From the NCBI RefSeq assembly GCF_000718785.1, contig NZ_JOCA01000010.1, positions 124,001 through 188,000 on the forward strand: a DNA stretch of 64,000 nucleotides, given 5' to 3'. The first letter of the stretch is position 1, and each line of letters starts with the position of its first letter. The notes beneath the pieces were generated by a model. That model was not told where the DNA came from, ran no database searches, and was given only the letters and a program-made list of their open reading frames with translations. Positions 18,121-26,269 of this stretch are shown here, one piece after another. A program made the translations under genes and the position numbers. The stretch is from Streptomyces sp. NRRL WC-3626 (GTDB taxonomy: Bacteria; Actinomycetota; Actinomycetes; Streptomycetales; Streptomycetaceae).

Positions 18121-19245
18121 GTGACTGAGATCGAGATCGGGCGCGGCAAGCGCGGCCGCCGGGCGTACGCCTTCGACGACATCGCCGTCGTCCCCAGCCG
18201 CCGTACGCGGGACCCGAAGGAGGTCTCGATCGCCTGGCAGATCGACGCCTACCGTTTCGAGCTGCCGTTCCTGGCCGCTCCGATGGACTCGGTCGTCTCC
18301 CCGGCCACCGCGATCCGCATCGGCGAGCTCGGCGGCCTCGGCGTGCTGAACCTCGAGGGCCTGTGGACGCGCCACGAGGACCCGCAGCCGCTGCTGGACG
18401 AGATCGTGGGCATGCCCGCCGAGGCGGCCACCCGCCGTCTCCAGGAGATCTACGCCGCTCCCATCAAGGAGGAGCTGATCGGGCAGCGCATCAAGGAGGT
18501 GCGCGACTCGGGCGTGGTCACCGCCGCCGCGCTCTCCCCGCAGCGCACCGCCCAGTTCTCCAAGGCCGTCGTCGACGCGGGTGTGGACATCTTCGTCATC
18601 CGCGGTACGACGGTGTCGGCGGAGCACGTCTCCGGGGCGCACGAGCCGCTGAACCTGAAGCAGTTCATCTACGAGCTCGACGTCCCCGTGATCGTCGGCG
18701 GCTGCGCCACCTACACGGCCGCCCTGCACCTCATGCGCACCGGTGCGGCGGGCGTCCTCGTCGGCTTCGGCGGCGGCGCCGCGCACACCACGCGCAACGT
18801 GCTCGGTATCCAGGTCCCCATGGCCACCGCGGTCGCCGACGTGGCCGCCGCCCGCCGCGACTACATGGACGAGTCCGGCGGCCGGTACGTGCACGTGATC
18901 GCGGACGGCGGTGTCGGCTGGTCCGGCGACCTGGCCAAGGCGATCGCCTGCGGCGCGGACTCCGTGATGATGGGCTCCCCGCTGGCCCGCGCGACGGACG
19001 GTCCGGGCAAGGGCCACCACTGGGGCATGGAGGCCGTCAACGAGGAGCTGCCGCGCGGCCAGAAGGTCGACCTCGGCACCGTGGGCACGCTGGAGGAGAT
19101 CCTCACCGGTCCCTCCCACACCCCCGACGGCTCGATGAACCTCTTCGGCGCCCTGCGCCGCGCGATGGCCACCACTGGCTACAGCGAACTGAAGGAGTTC
19201 CAGCGCGTCGAGGTCACGGTCGCGGACTCGCAGCACCGCCGGTAG
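18121..19245 (+). CDS. GuaB3-like IMP dehydrogenase family protein
   Basis: The 374-residue product belongs to the IMPDH/GMPR barrel family but lacks the CBS pair. It matches the actinobacterial second IMPDH-like protein (GuaB3 of mycobacteria) in length and position after guaB. The loop aligned with the catalytic GPGSICTTR reads GGGAAHTTR: the nucleophilic Cys is replaced by His222. Covalent IMP dehydrogenase chemistry is therefore unlikely. The true activity is unsettled in the family; a regulatory or purine-reductase role is possible. A terminator follows. Confidence 0.9.
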   Translation: MTEIEIGRGKRGRRAYAFDDIAVVPSRRTRDPKEVSIAWQIDAYRFELPFLAAPMDSVVSPATAIRIGELGGLGVLNLEGLWTRHEDPQPLLDEIVGMPAEAATRRLQEIYAAPIKEELIGQRIKEVRDSGVVTAAALSPQRTAQFSKAVVDAGVDIFVIRGTTVSAEHVSGAHEPLNLKQFIYELDVPVIVGGCATYTAALHLMRTGAAGVLVGFGGGAAHTTRNVLGIQVPMATAVADVAAARRDYMDESGGRYVHVIADGGVGWSGDLAKAIACGADSVMMGSPLARATDGPGKGHHWGMEAVNEELPRGQKVDLGTVGTLEEILTGPSHTPDGSMNLFGALRRAMATTGYSELKEFQRVEVTVADSQHRR

Positions 19246-19272
19246 GCCCGTACGGCCTCCGACACGGCACCG

Positions 19273-19309
19273 AAAGGGCCGGCCACCCCGCCGGGTGACC
19301 GGCCCTTTT
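19273..19309 (+). terminator. Hairpin terminator after the guaB pair
   Basis: AAAGGGCCGG at 19273-19282 is complementary to CCGGCCCTTTT at 19299-19309, with a further self-complementary inner part (CACCC...GGGTG). The T run on the plus strand and A run at the 5' arm make it usable in both directions. Confidence 0.85.
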
Positions 19310-19449
19310 CGCGTGCTTGGGGGCGCGCGTGGTGTTCAGGGGGCGCGCCATGGGCCGCCACCGCAAGCCCACCGCCTGGGACCGGATCCGTCTTCGGATG
19401 GTGAAATTCCGGAGGAGGTGCATCTTGTGGCGTTACGGGAAGTGAGCGG

Positions 19450-19474
19450 CCACCCCTACAAGAACTAGGGGTGG
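19450..19474. terminator. Perfect 9-bp hairpin downstream of the dehydrogenase-like gene
   Basis: CCACCCCTA (19450-19458), a 7-base loop and TAGGGGTGG (19466-19474) form a perfect stem. It lies 3' of the minus-strand gene ending at 19608 and could be its terminator. No T tract follows, so an operator is also possible. Nothing else was found in 19310-19607. Confidence 0.4.
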
Positions 19475-19607
19475 ATACTCCGTTCACTTCTCCGGAGCCT
19501 GCCGCAGTGTCCGCTGCGGTGGGCTCCATCTCTTGTCAACCCTACCCGTGCGGCACCCGGCCCACCACCAGCCTCCGTGGCACGCCGTTCCGTCGTGCGC
19601 CCCCCTC

Positions 19608-20816
19608 TCACAACCGGTGCGCCGCCCCCGTCGGAGTGGCCCCGCGGGTGTCGAGCAGGAGCTGGGCCTTCACCGACAGGCCCTGGAGGTCGTAGGTGCG
19701 GTGTTGCTGGAGGAGGATCGTCAGGTCCGCGTCGGCGGCCGCCTCGTAGAGGGAGTCCGCGCGGGGGACGGGGCGGTCGAGGACGTTCCAGGCCGGGACG
19801 TGCGGGTCGTGGTAGCTGACGGAGGCGCCCAGCTCCATCAGCCGGACCGCGATCTCCTGGGCCGGGGAGCCCTGCTGGTCGGCGAGGTCGGGCTTGTAGG
19901 TCACGCCGAGGAGCAGCACGCGTGCGCCGCGCGCGGACTTGCCGTGCTCGTTGAGGAGGGCGGCGGCGCGCTGGACGACGTAGCGCGGCATCCGGCTGTT
20001 GACCTCCTGGGCGAGCTCCGCCATGCGCAGGGTGCGGCCCGCGTGGGCGGTCAGGTCCTGGGTCACGGCGTGGCCGCCGACGCCGGGGCCGGGGCGGAAG
20101 GGGTGGAAGCCGAAGGGTTTGGTCTCCGCGCATCTGAGGACGTCCCACAGGTCGATGCCCAGGTCGTGGCAGAGGGCCGCCATCTCGTTGACGAGGGCGA
20201 TGTTGACGTGCCGGAAGTTGGTCTCCAGGAGCTGTACGGTCTCGGCCTCGCGCAGGCCGCGCGCGCGGACGACCTTGTCGGTGATCCGGCCGTAGAAGGC
20301 GGCGGCCGACTCGGTGCAGGCCGGCGTGAGGCCGCCGATGACCTTCGGCGTGTTGGCGGGGGTGTGGTCGCGGTTGCCGGGGTCGACCCGGCTGGGGGAG
20401 TGGGCGAGGTGGAAATCGCGCCCCGCGCGCAGGCCCGATCCCGACTCGAGCAGCCGCAGCAGCGGCCCCTCCGTGGTCCCCGGGGGCACGGGGGATTCGA
20501 GGACGACCGTGGTGTGCGGGCGCAGCCGCGCGGCGAGGGTGCGGGCGGCCGTCTCCACCTGGCCCAGGTCGAGTCCGCCGTCCGTGCCGCGTGGCGTGGG
20601 GGCGCAGATGACCGCGGTGCGCACCCGGCCGAGCTCGGCGGCGTTGGCGGTCGTACGGAAGCCCTGGGCGAGCATGCGGCGCTGCTCGGCGGCGCTGAGG
20701 GAGCCCTCCTCGGGGCCGGTCCGGTAGCCGATGGTGGGGATGCCGGCGGCGACGGCGGCCTGGGCCAGGGGCAGGCCGTACGGGCCGAGTCCGATGACGG
20801 CGAGATCTGCGGGCAT
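19608..20816 (-). CDS. Nucleotide-sugar dehydrogenase homologue, catalytic residues lost
   Basis: ATG 20816 follows GGAAGGGAC and gives 402 residues. The fold is that of UDP-glucose/GDP-mannose (WecC-type) dehydrogenases: NAD motif VIGLGPYGLPLA (8-19), CAPTP (71-75), FRHVNIALVNE (201-211), GPGVGGH (243-249) and the C-terminal domain (LLLGVTYKPDLADQQGSPA). Against the family pattern, the catalytic residues are replaced: Thr by P109 (ESPV for ESTV), Glu by S142 (SPSR for SPER), Lys by Q195, Asn by T199 and Cys by A250 (GGHAVTQD for GGHCxPxD). About six residues of the loop after the Cys site (PYYL region) are also missing. It is probably not a functional oxidase; the activity is unknown. Confidence 0.85.
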   Translation of the reverse strand: MPADLAVIGLGPYGLPLAQAAVAAGIPTIGYRTGPEEGSLSAAEQRRMLAQGFRTTANAAELGRVRTAVICAPTPRGTDGGLDLGQVETAARTLAARLRPHTTVVLESPVPPGTTEGPLLRLLESGSGLRAGRDFHLAHSPSRVDPGNRDHTPANTPKVIGGLTPACTESAAAFYGRITDKVVRARGLREAETVQLLETNFRHVNIALVNEMAALCHDLGIDLWDVLRCAETKPFGFHPFRPGPGVGGHAVTQDLTAHAGRTLRMAELAQEVNSRMPRYVVQRAAALLNEHGKSARGARVLLLGVTYKPDLADQQGSPAQEIAVRLMELGASVSYHDPHVPAWNVLDRPVPRADSLYEAAADADLTILLQQHRTYDLQGLSVKAQLLLDTRGATPTGAAHRL

Positions 20817-20909
20817 GGCGTGGGCCGTCCCTTCCATTAACCGGGGTGCGACAGGTGCGCAAGCCCTGTGGACTGGACAGGCGAGCGCAATGTCAGACTA
20901 GGAGTAAAT

Positions 20910-20948
20910 ATGACCGATATGTGGGATTGGTCGGCCGAGTCTCGGTGA
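20910..20948 (+). CDS. Candidate 12-codon micro-ORF upstream of glpD
   Basis: AGGAG (20900-20904) stands 5 bases before ATG 20910, which starts the peptide MTDMWDWSAESR. Two Trp codons in twelve is notable for a leader-type peptide, but no terminator/antiterminator pair was seen before glpD and the link to glycerol metabolism is unclear. A single TTATCCACA lies just downstream (20963-20971). Confidence 0.25.
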   Translation: MTDMWDWSAESR

Positions 20949-21089
20949 GTCGTCCCGCAGGGTTATCCACAGGCTGGGGGTCCGTGGTGGCCGAAGTGGG
21001 GCATGCCGGTCAGAATCTGGGCATGAGGGTGGGGGACCGGGCTTCGCCGGACGGGTGCGGCCGATGCGACCGATGAGCGGGAGGCAGCG

Positions 21090-22799
21090 GTGAGGACAGC
21101 GACACTGGGGCCGGCGCAGCGCGCCGAGTCACTCGCGTCCATGGCCGAGCACGAGCTGGACGTGCTGGTGGTGGGCGGCGGCGTGGTCGGCGCCGGTACG
21201 GCGCTCGACGCCGTGACGCGCGGCCTGTCCACGGGCCTGGTCGAGGCGCGTGACTGGGCGTCGGGCACGTCCAGCCGGTCCAGCAAACTGATCCACGGTG
21301 GCCTGCGCTATCTGGAGATGCTGGACTTCGTGCTCGTCCGGGAGGCGCTGAAGGAACGCGGCCTGCTGCTGGAGCGGCTCGCTCCGCATCTCGTGCGCCC
21401 GGTGCCGTTCCTCTATCCGCTGCAGCACAAGGGCTGGGAGCGGCTGTACGCCGGAGCGGGCGTCGCGCTCTACGACACCATGGCGATGGCCCGCGGGCAC
21501 GGGCGGGGCCTGCCCGTGCACCGCCATCTGACCCGCCGTCACGCGCTGCGCATAGCCCCCTGCTTGAAGAAGGACGCGCTGATCGGCGCCCTGCAGTACT
21601 ACGACGCCCAGATGGACGACGCCCGCTTCGTGGCGACCCTGGTGCGCACGGCCGCCGCGTACGGCGCGAAGGTCGCCAACCGCGCGCGGGTCACCGGCTT
21701 CCTGCGCGAGGGCGAACGCGTGGTCGGCGCCCAGGTGCAGGACGTCGAGGGCGGCGGCGAGTACGAGGTCCGCGCCAGGCAGATCGTCAACGCGACCGGG
21801 GTGTGGACCGACGACACCCAGGCGATGGTCGGCGAACGCGGACAGTTCCACGTGCGGGCCTCCAAGGGCATCCACCTCGTCGTCCCCAAGGACCGGATCC
21901 ACTCCACGTCCGGGCTCATCCTGCGCACCGAGAAGTCCGTGCTGTTCGTCATCCCCTGGGGCCGGCACTGGATCGTGGGCACCACGGACACCGACTGGGA
22001 CCTCGACAAGGCGCACCCGGCCGCGTCCAGCGCGGACATCGACTATCTGCTGGAGCATGTGAACTCGGTGCTCGCGGTGCCGCTCACGCGGGACGACGTG
22101 CAGGGCGTGTTCGCCGGCCTGCGGCCGCTGCTCGCCGGCGAGTCGGACGCCACCAGCAAGCTGTCGCGTGAGCACACCGTGGCCCACTCCGCGCCGGGGC
22201 TCGTGGTGGTGGCGGGCGGGAAGTACACGACGTACCGGGTGATGGCCAAGGACGCGGTGGACGCGGCCGTGCACGGGCTCGACGCGCGCGTCGCCGACTG
22301 CGTCACCGAGGACACACCGCTGGTGGGAGCCGAGGGCTTCCACGCGCTGTGGAACGCGCGGGCGCGGACGGCCGCGCGGACCGGGCTGCACACGGTGCGG
22401 GTGGAGCATCTGCTGCAGCGGTACGGGACATTGGCGGAGGAGGTGCTGGCGCTGATCGCCGAGGACCCCACGCTGGGGGAGCCGTTGGGGGCGGCCGATG
22501 ACTATCTGCGTGCGGAGATCACGTACGCGGCTTCGCACGAGGGGGCGCGGCATCTGGACGATGTGCTGACGCGGCGTACGCGGATCTCGATCGAGACGTT
22601 CGACCGCGGGACGCGGAGTGCGCGGGAGGCGGCGGAGTTGATGGCGCCGGTGCTGGGGTGGGACGCGGATCGGGTGGAGCGGGAGGTTCGGCACTATGAG
22701 AAGCGGGTGGAGGCCGAGCGGGAGTCCCAGCGGCAGCCGGATGACTTGACCGCGGATGCGGCGCGGTTGGGGGCGCCGGATATCTCGCCGCTCCGGTGA
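21090..22799 (+). CDS. glpD: Aerobic glycerol-3-phosphate dehydrogenase
   Basis: The 569-residue FAD enzyme oxidises sn-glycerol-3-phosphate to dihydroxyacetone phosphate at the membrane. The dinucleotide motif VVGGGVVGAGTALDAVTRG (about 27-45) and the GlpD-specific SGTSSRSSKLIHGGLRYLE follow at the N-terminus. WGRHWIVGTTDTDW and GGKYTTYRVMAKD lie in the middle, and a C-terminal helical domain completes the usual length. GTG 21090 follows GGGAGG. It is a single gene here, not linked to glpK or glpF. Confidence 0.95.
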   Translation: MRTATLGPAQRAESLASMAEHELDVLVVGGGVVGAGTALDAVTRGLSTGLVEARDWASGTSSRSSKLIHGGLRYLEMLDFVLVREALKERGLLLERLAPHLVRPVPFLYPLQHKGWERLYAGAGVALYDTMAMARGHGRGLPVHRHLTRRHALRIAPCLKKDALIGALQYYDAQMDDARFVATLVRTAAAYGAKVANRARVTGFLREGERVVGAQVQDVEGGGEYEVRARQIVNATGVWTDDTQAMVGERGQFHVRASKGIHLVVPKDRIHSTSGLILRTEKSVLFVIPWGRHWIVGTTDTDWDLDKAHPAASSADIDYLLEHVNSVLAVPLTRDDVQGVFAGLRPLLAGESDATSKLSREHTVAHSAPGLVVVAGGKYTTYRVMAKDAVDAAVHGLDARVADCVTEDTPLVGAEGFHALWNARARTAARTGLHTVRVEHLLQRYGTLAEEVLALIAEDPTLGEPLGAADDYLRAEITYAASHEGARHLDDVLTRRTRISIETFDRGTRSAREAAELMAPVLGWDADRVEREVRHYEKRVEAERESQRQPDDLTADAARLGAPDISPLR

Positions 22800-22837
22800 G
22801 GGGGGTGGCCTTTTCGCCCCCGTCGCCCTGTCCCTTC

Positions 22838-22900
22838 CCGACCTGGGGCTCCGCCCCGGACCCCGCGCCTCAAACGCCGGAGGGGCTGGCCCCCAGGGAC
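22838..22900. repeat. Common Streptomyces intergenic palindromic repeat
   Basis: The stretch contains GGGGCTCCGCCCC followed by GACCCCGCGCCTCAAACGCC and GGAGGGGCTGG, a combination I know as widespread in Streptomyces intergenic DNA. Its right end runs over the stop codon of the serine hydrolase, so the last residues of that protein (GASPSGV) are encoded by the repeat. Confidence 0.7.
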
Positions 22901-23949
22901 CCCGCGCCCTGACGGGCACAGAACTCGGCCGTCAGCAGTGCCGGTTCCAGAGTGGGATCGGTCAACACGTCCGTGTTCACCCGGAACGTGAGGACGCGGA
23001 GGCCGTCCGGCGTCGCCGCCGTGCGGACGTAGTTGCCCGCGATGCGGCCGTTGTGCCCCCAGACCGTGGTGCCGCAGGGGAGCTTCAAGGGGTACACGCC
23101 CATGCCGTACTTCCCCTGGGCCGTGCGGGTGTCGAGCATCTCGCGCAGGGAGGAAGGGGGGAGCAGCGCTCCGGACAGCAGGGACGCGTAGAAGCGGTTC
23201 AGGTCGGCCAACGTCGTCACCAGTTCGCCCGCCGCGCCGGCCACGCGGGGGTCGAGGCGGGTGACGTCGGTTCCGTCGGGGTCGTAGGAGCGGCCGTGGG
23301 GGGAGGGGAGGGACGTGCGGGAGCCCGGGAAGGAGGTGCCTGTCAGGTGCAGCGGGGTGATGATGCGGGACCTGGCCTCGGTGGCGTAGGAGCGGCCGGT
23401 GACCTGCTCGATGATCAGGCCGAGCAGGACGTAGTTGGTGTTCGAGTAGGAGTAGCGGCCCAGGGCGGTCGGGGGGTGGGCGAGGGCGATGCGTACGGCC
23501 CGGGCAGGGGTGAGCGGGACCCTGCCCTTCGTGTCCGCCGAGAAGTCGTGGAGGCCGCTGGTGTGGGTGAGCAGGGAGCGCAGGGACAGGGCGCGGCCGT
23601 CGTTGCCGGTTCCCCGGATCAGGCCGGGGAGGTACTTCTCCACGGTGTCCGACAGTGACAGGCGGCCCTCGTCGGCCAGTTGCAGGACGACCGTCGCGAC
23701 GAACGTCTTGGTGATGCTGCCGGCGCGGAAGTGGTCGGCGCGTGCGACACCCGGGCCCGCTTCCGCATAGCGGGAGCCGGTCCCTTCCACGGCCAGCAGG
23801 GCCGCCGCCGGGGCGCCGCCCCGTGTGACCAGGAGCGGAAGCGGCGTGTCCGTACGCGGGACGGCCGGGGCCGAGGACGCGGTGGGGGCCAGGGGGGCGA
23901 GCAGCGCGAGGGACACGGGAATGGCCACCAGAGCCCGGAGCGTCGGCAT
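22870..23949 (-). CDS. Secreted serine hydrolase (beta-lactamase / D-Ala-D-Ala carboxypeptidase class C fold)
   Basis: The 359-residue product has a signal peptide (about 1-27, ending ASSAPA). Catalytic motifs of the class C family are complete: SxxK as SITK (78-81), YxN as YSN (168-170) and HxG as HNG (299-301). It should act outside the cell on peptidoglycan or another D-amino-acid substrate. It is divergent from the five-kinase array across 180 bases. The C-terminus runs into a dispersed repeat. Confidence 0.9.
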   Translation of the reverse strand: MPTLRALVAIPVSLALLAPLAPTASSAPAVPRTDTPLPLLVTRGGAPAAALLAVEGTGSRYAEAGPGVARADHFRAGSITKTFVATVVLQLADEGRLSLSDTVEKYLPGLIRGTGNDGRALSLRSLLTHTSGLHDFSADTKGRVPLTPARAVRIALAHPPTALGRYSYSNTNYVLLGLIIEQVTGRSYATEARSRIITPLHLTGTSFPGSRTSLPSPHGRSYDPDGTDVTRLDPRVAGAAGELVTTLADLNRFYASLLSGALLPPSSLREMLDTRTAQGKYGMGVYPLKLPCGTTVWGHNGRIAGNYVRTAATPDGLRVLTFRVNTDVLTDPTLEPALLTAEFCARQGAGSLGASPSGV

Positions 23950-24129
23950 TCCGGCACCTCCCCGTCGGATCCTGTCGGAGGCTCATCATGCAGGCCGGGG
24001 CCGTGCGACCGTCGTCCGGGTGCCCCGTGCGGCGGGTCCGGTGCGCGGCCAGAGGCACCCTGGGCGTCGAGCACTTGTCGGGTGAGGGACAATGAAGGCT
24101 CTGTCAGGGCGGGTTGCATGAGGGGACGC

Positions 24130-26118
24130 ATGTCGGAGGCGGAGCGGGCGGGGACATCCCGTCAGGACAAGAGCGCACGTCTCCTCGCCGGGCGGTACCG
24201 GCTGGGAGACGTGCTCGGCCGCGGCGGCATGGGCACCGTGTGGCGGGCCCAGGACGAGACCCTGGGGCGCACCGTCGCCGTCAAGGAGCTCCGCTTCCCG
24301 ACGAACATCGACGAGGAGGAGAAGCGGCGGCTGATCACCCGGACCCTGCGCGAGGCCAAGGCGATCGCCCGGATCCGCAACAACAGCGCCGTCACCGTCT
24401 TCGACGTGGTCGAGGAGGACGACCGGCCCTGGATCGTGATGGAACTCGTCGACGGCAAGTCGCTCGCCGAGGCCATCCGCGAGGACGGCCTGCTGGAGCC
24501 CCGGCGCGCGGCGGAGGTCGGCCTCGCCCTCCTCGACGTACTGCGCTCCGCGCACCGTGAGGGCATCCTGCACCGTGACGTGAAGCCGTCCAACGTGCTG
24601 ATCGCCGAGGACGGCCGGGTCGTACTCACCGACTTCGGCATCGCCCAGGTCGAGGGCGACCCGTCCATCACCTCCACCGGCATGCTCGTCGGCGCCCCCT
24701 CCTACATCTCCCCCGAGCGGGCCCGCGGGCACAAGCCGGGCCCCGCGGCCGACCTGTGGTCGCTCGGCGGACTGCTGTACGCGGCGGTGGAGGGCACACC
24801 CCCGTACGACAAGGGGTCCGCGATCGCCACGCTCACGGCGGTGATGACCGAACCCCTCGAGGAGCCGCAGAACGCGGGACCGCTCAGGGACGTCATCTAC
24901 GGGCTGCTCAACAAAGACCCCGCCCAGCGACTCGACGACCGCGGCGCCCGCGCCATGCTGAACGCGATCCTCAACGCGCCGGAGGAGTCGGCGGAACCGG
25001 CGGACGCGACGAAGGTCGTACCGCTGCCCCCGCAGCCCGACGGGCTGTCGGGCGGCCGAAGCCAGCGCTCCGACGAGGCCGGCGACAAGCTGAAGGGCGC
25101 GCTGCGTTCCGTGCGCAAGGCCGCCGTGGCGGCCGGCTCCGCCGGTGCCGCCGCGGCAGCCCGCGCCAAGTCCGCCGGCGGAACGACCACTTCCGCCGCA
25201 CCGGCCACGCCACGGGTGCCCGCAGCCCGCTCCGGCGCGAGCGCGCCCACCAGCGCCACGTCCGCCAACCCCACGGGCAGCGGCCGCAGTTCGGGCTGGC
25301 CGGTCATGACCCCGCCGGACCTGCCCGCCAGGCCCGTACCGAGGGCGCCGCTCACCGACGTGGTGCCGAAGCGGACGCTGGTCATCATCGCCGTGGTCGT
25401 CGTACTCGCCGTGCTCGCCACCGTGCTGGCCCTCACCCTCGGCGACGACGAGGGCGACAAGGCGGCAGGCGGCACCGGCGACGGCACCGTCGCCACCGGC
25501 ACCCCGAGCGCCGACACCAAGGGCGACGAGAACGACGGCACCCGCACCGACGGCACCGCGACCGGGCCGGCCGGCAAGGAGACGGGGCCGGCGGCCGGAG
25601 GCGGCCGGTCCGACGACTCGGACGACTCCGCCGGTGACGAGGAGGACGACAAGGCGGAGAACGAGTCCGACGACGGCGGCGGCACCTCCGCGGCACAGAC
25701 GCACAAGGGGAACCAGGGCTACTCGATCGGCCTGCCCGAGGGCTGGAAGTACCAGTCGACCGGACCCGCCGGGGACCGGTTCACCGGGCCGGGCGGGCAG
25801 AAGCTGCTCATCGGCTGGACGACCACCCCGAAGGACGACCCGGTCGCGGACTGGACGAACCAGGAACGCGCCATGGTGCGTTCCCAGTACCGGCGCATCC
25901 GTATCGAGTCGGTGGACTACCGGGGCTGGAACACGGCCGACTGGGAGTTCACCTACGTGGAGAGCGGGACCAAGTACCGGTCCATCGACCGGGGAACCGT
26001 CGTCGGCGACCGGCTCGGCTACGGGCTGATGTACACGGCCAAGGCCGCCGACTGGGACGGTGAGCAGCGCAAGGACACCTGGCGGACGCTGACGGAGACC
26101 TTCCGGGCCAAGTCCTGA
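24130..26118 (+). CDS. Membrane Ser/Thr protein kinase 1 of array
   Basis: ATG 24130 follows GAGGGGA and gives 662 residues. The Hanks kinase domain (about 20-290) is complete: glycine loop GRGGMG (30-35), Lys52, Glu75, HRD (148-150), DFG (168-170). A juxtamembrane region of about 120 residues rich in Ala/Ser/Pro follows, then one TM segment (417-438), an acidic Gly/Asp/Glu-rich linker and an external domain of about 135 residues (YSIGLPEGWKYQSTGP...). The external domain type recurs in three of the other four array proteins. It probably links an outside signal to phosphorylation of cell-wall or division proteins, as reported for the S. coelicolor pkaI region. Confidence 0.93.
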   Translation: MSEAERAGTSRQDKSARLLAGRYRLGDVLGRGGMGTVWRAQDETLGRTVAVKELRFPTNIDEEEKRRLITRTLREAKAIARIRNNSAVTVFDVVEEDDRPWIVMELVDGKSLAEAIREDGLLEPRRAAEVGLALLDVLRSAHREGILHRDVKPSNVLIAEDGRVVLTDFGIAQVEGDPSITSTGMLVGAPSYISPERARGHKPGPAADLWSLGGLLYAAVEGTPPYDKGSAIATLTAVMTEPLEEPQNAGPLRDVIYGLLNKDPAQRLDDRGARAMLNAILNAPEESAEPADATKVVPLPPQPDGLSGGRSQRSDEAGDKLKGALRSVRKAAVAAGSAGAAAAARAKSAGGTTTSAAPATPRVPAARSGASAPTSATSANPTGSGRSSGWPVMTPPDLPARPVPRAPLTDVVPKRTLVIIAVVVVLAVLATVLALTLGDDEGDKAAGGTGDGTVATGTPSADTKGDENDGTRTDGTATGPAGKETGPAAGGGRSDDSDDSAGDEEDDKAENESDDGGGTSAAQTHKGNQGYSIGLPEGWKYQSTGPAGDRFTGPGGQKLLIGWTTTPKDDPVADWTNQERAMVRSQYRRIRIESVDYRGWNTADWEFTYVESGTKYRSIDRGTVVGDRLGYGLMYTAKAADWDGEQRKDTWRTLTETFRAKS

Positions 26119-26269
26119 GCATGAGCGGATCGCGGAATGGGGAGGCAGATGTGGCATCCCCTCTCTGCGGGTTGCCTCCGGCACGTATCGTGAAAGCTTG
26201 GACAGTACGTAGCCGGAACGGCCCGCCGGCCGAACGGAACTGACCGACCGTAGTGCCGGGGGAGGCATC

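Noticed and set aside
20963..20971. TTATCCACA, a perfect DnaA box
   Set aside because: A single copy with no cluster of boxes and no dnaA/dnaN nearby; not an origin.
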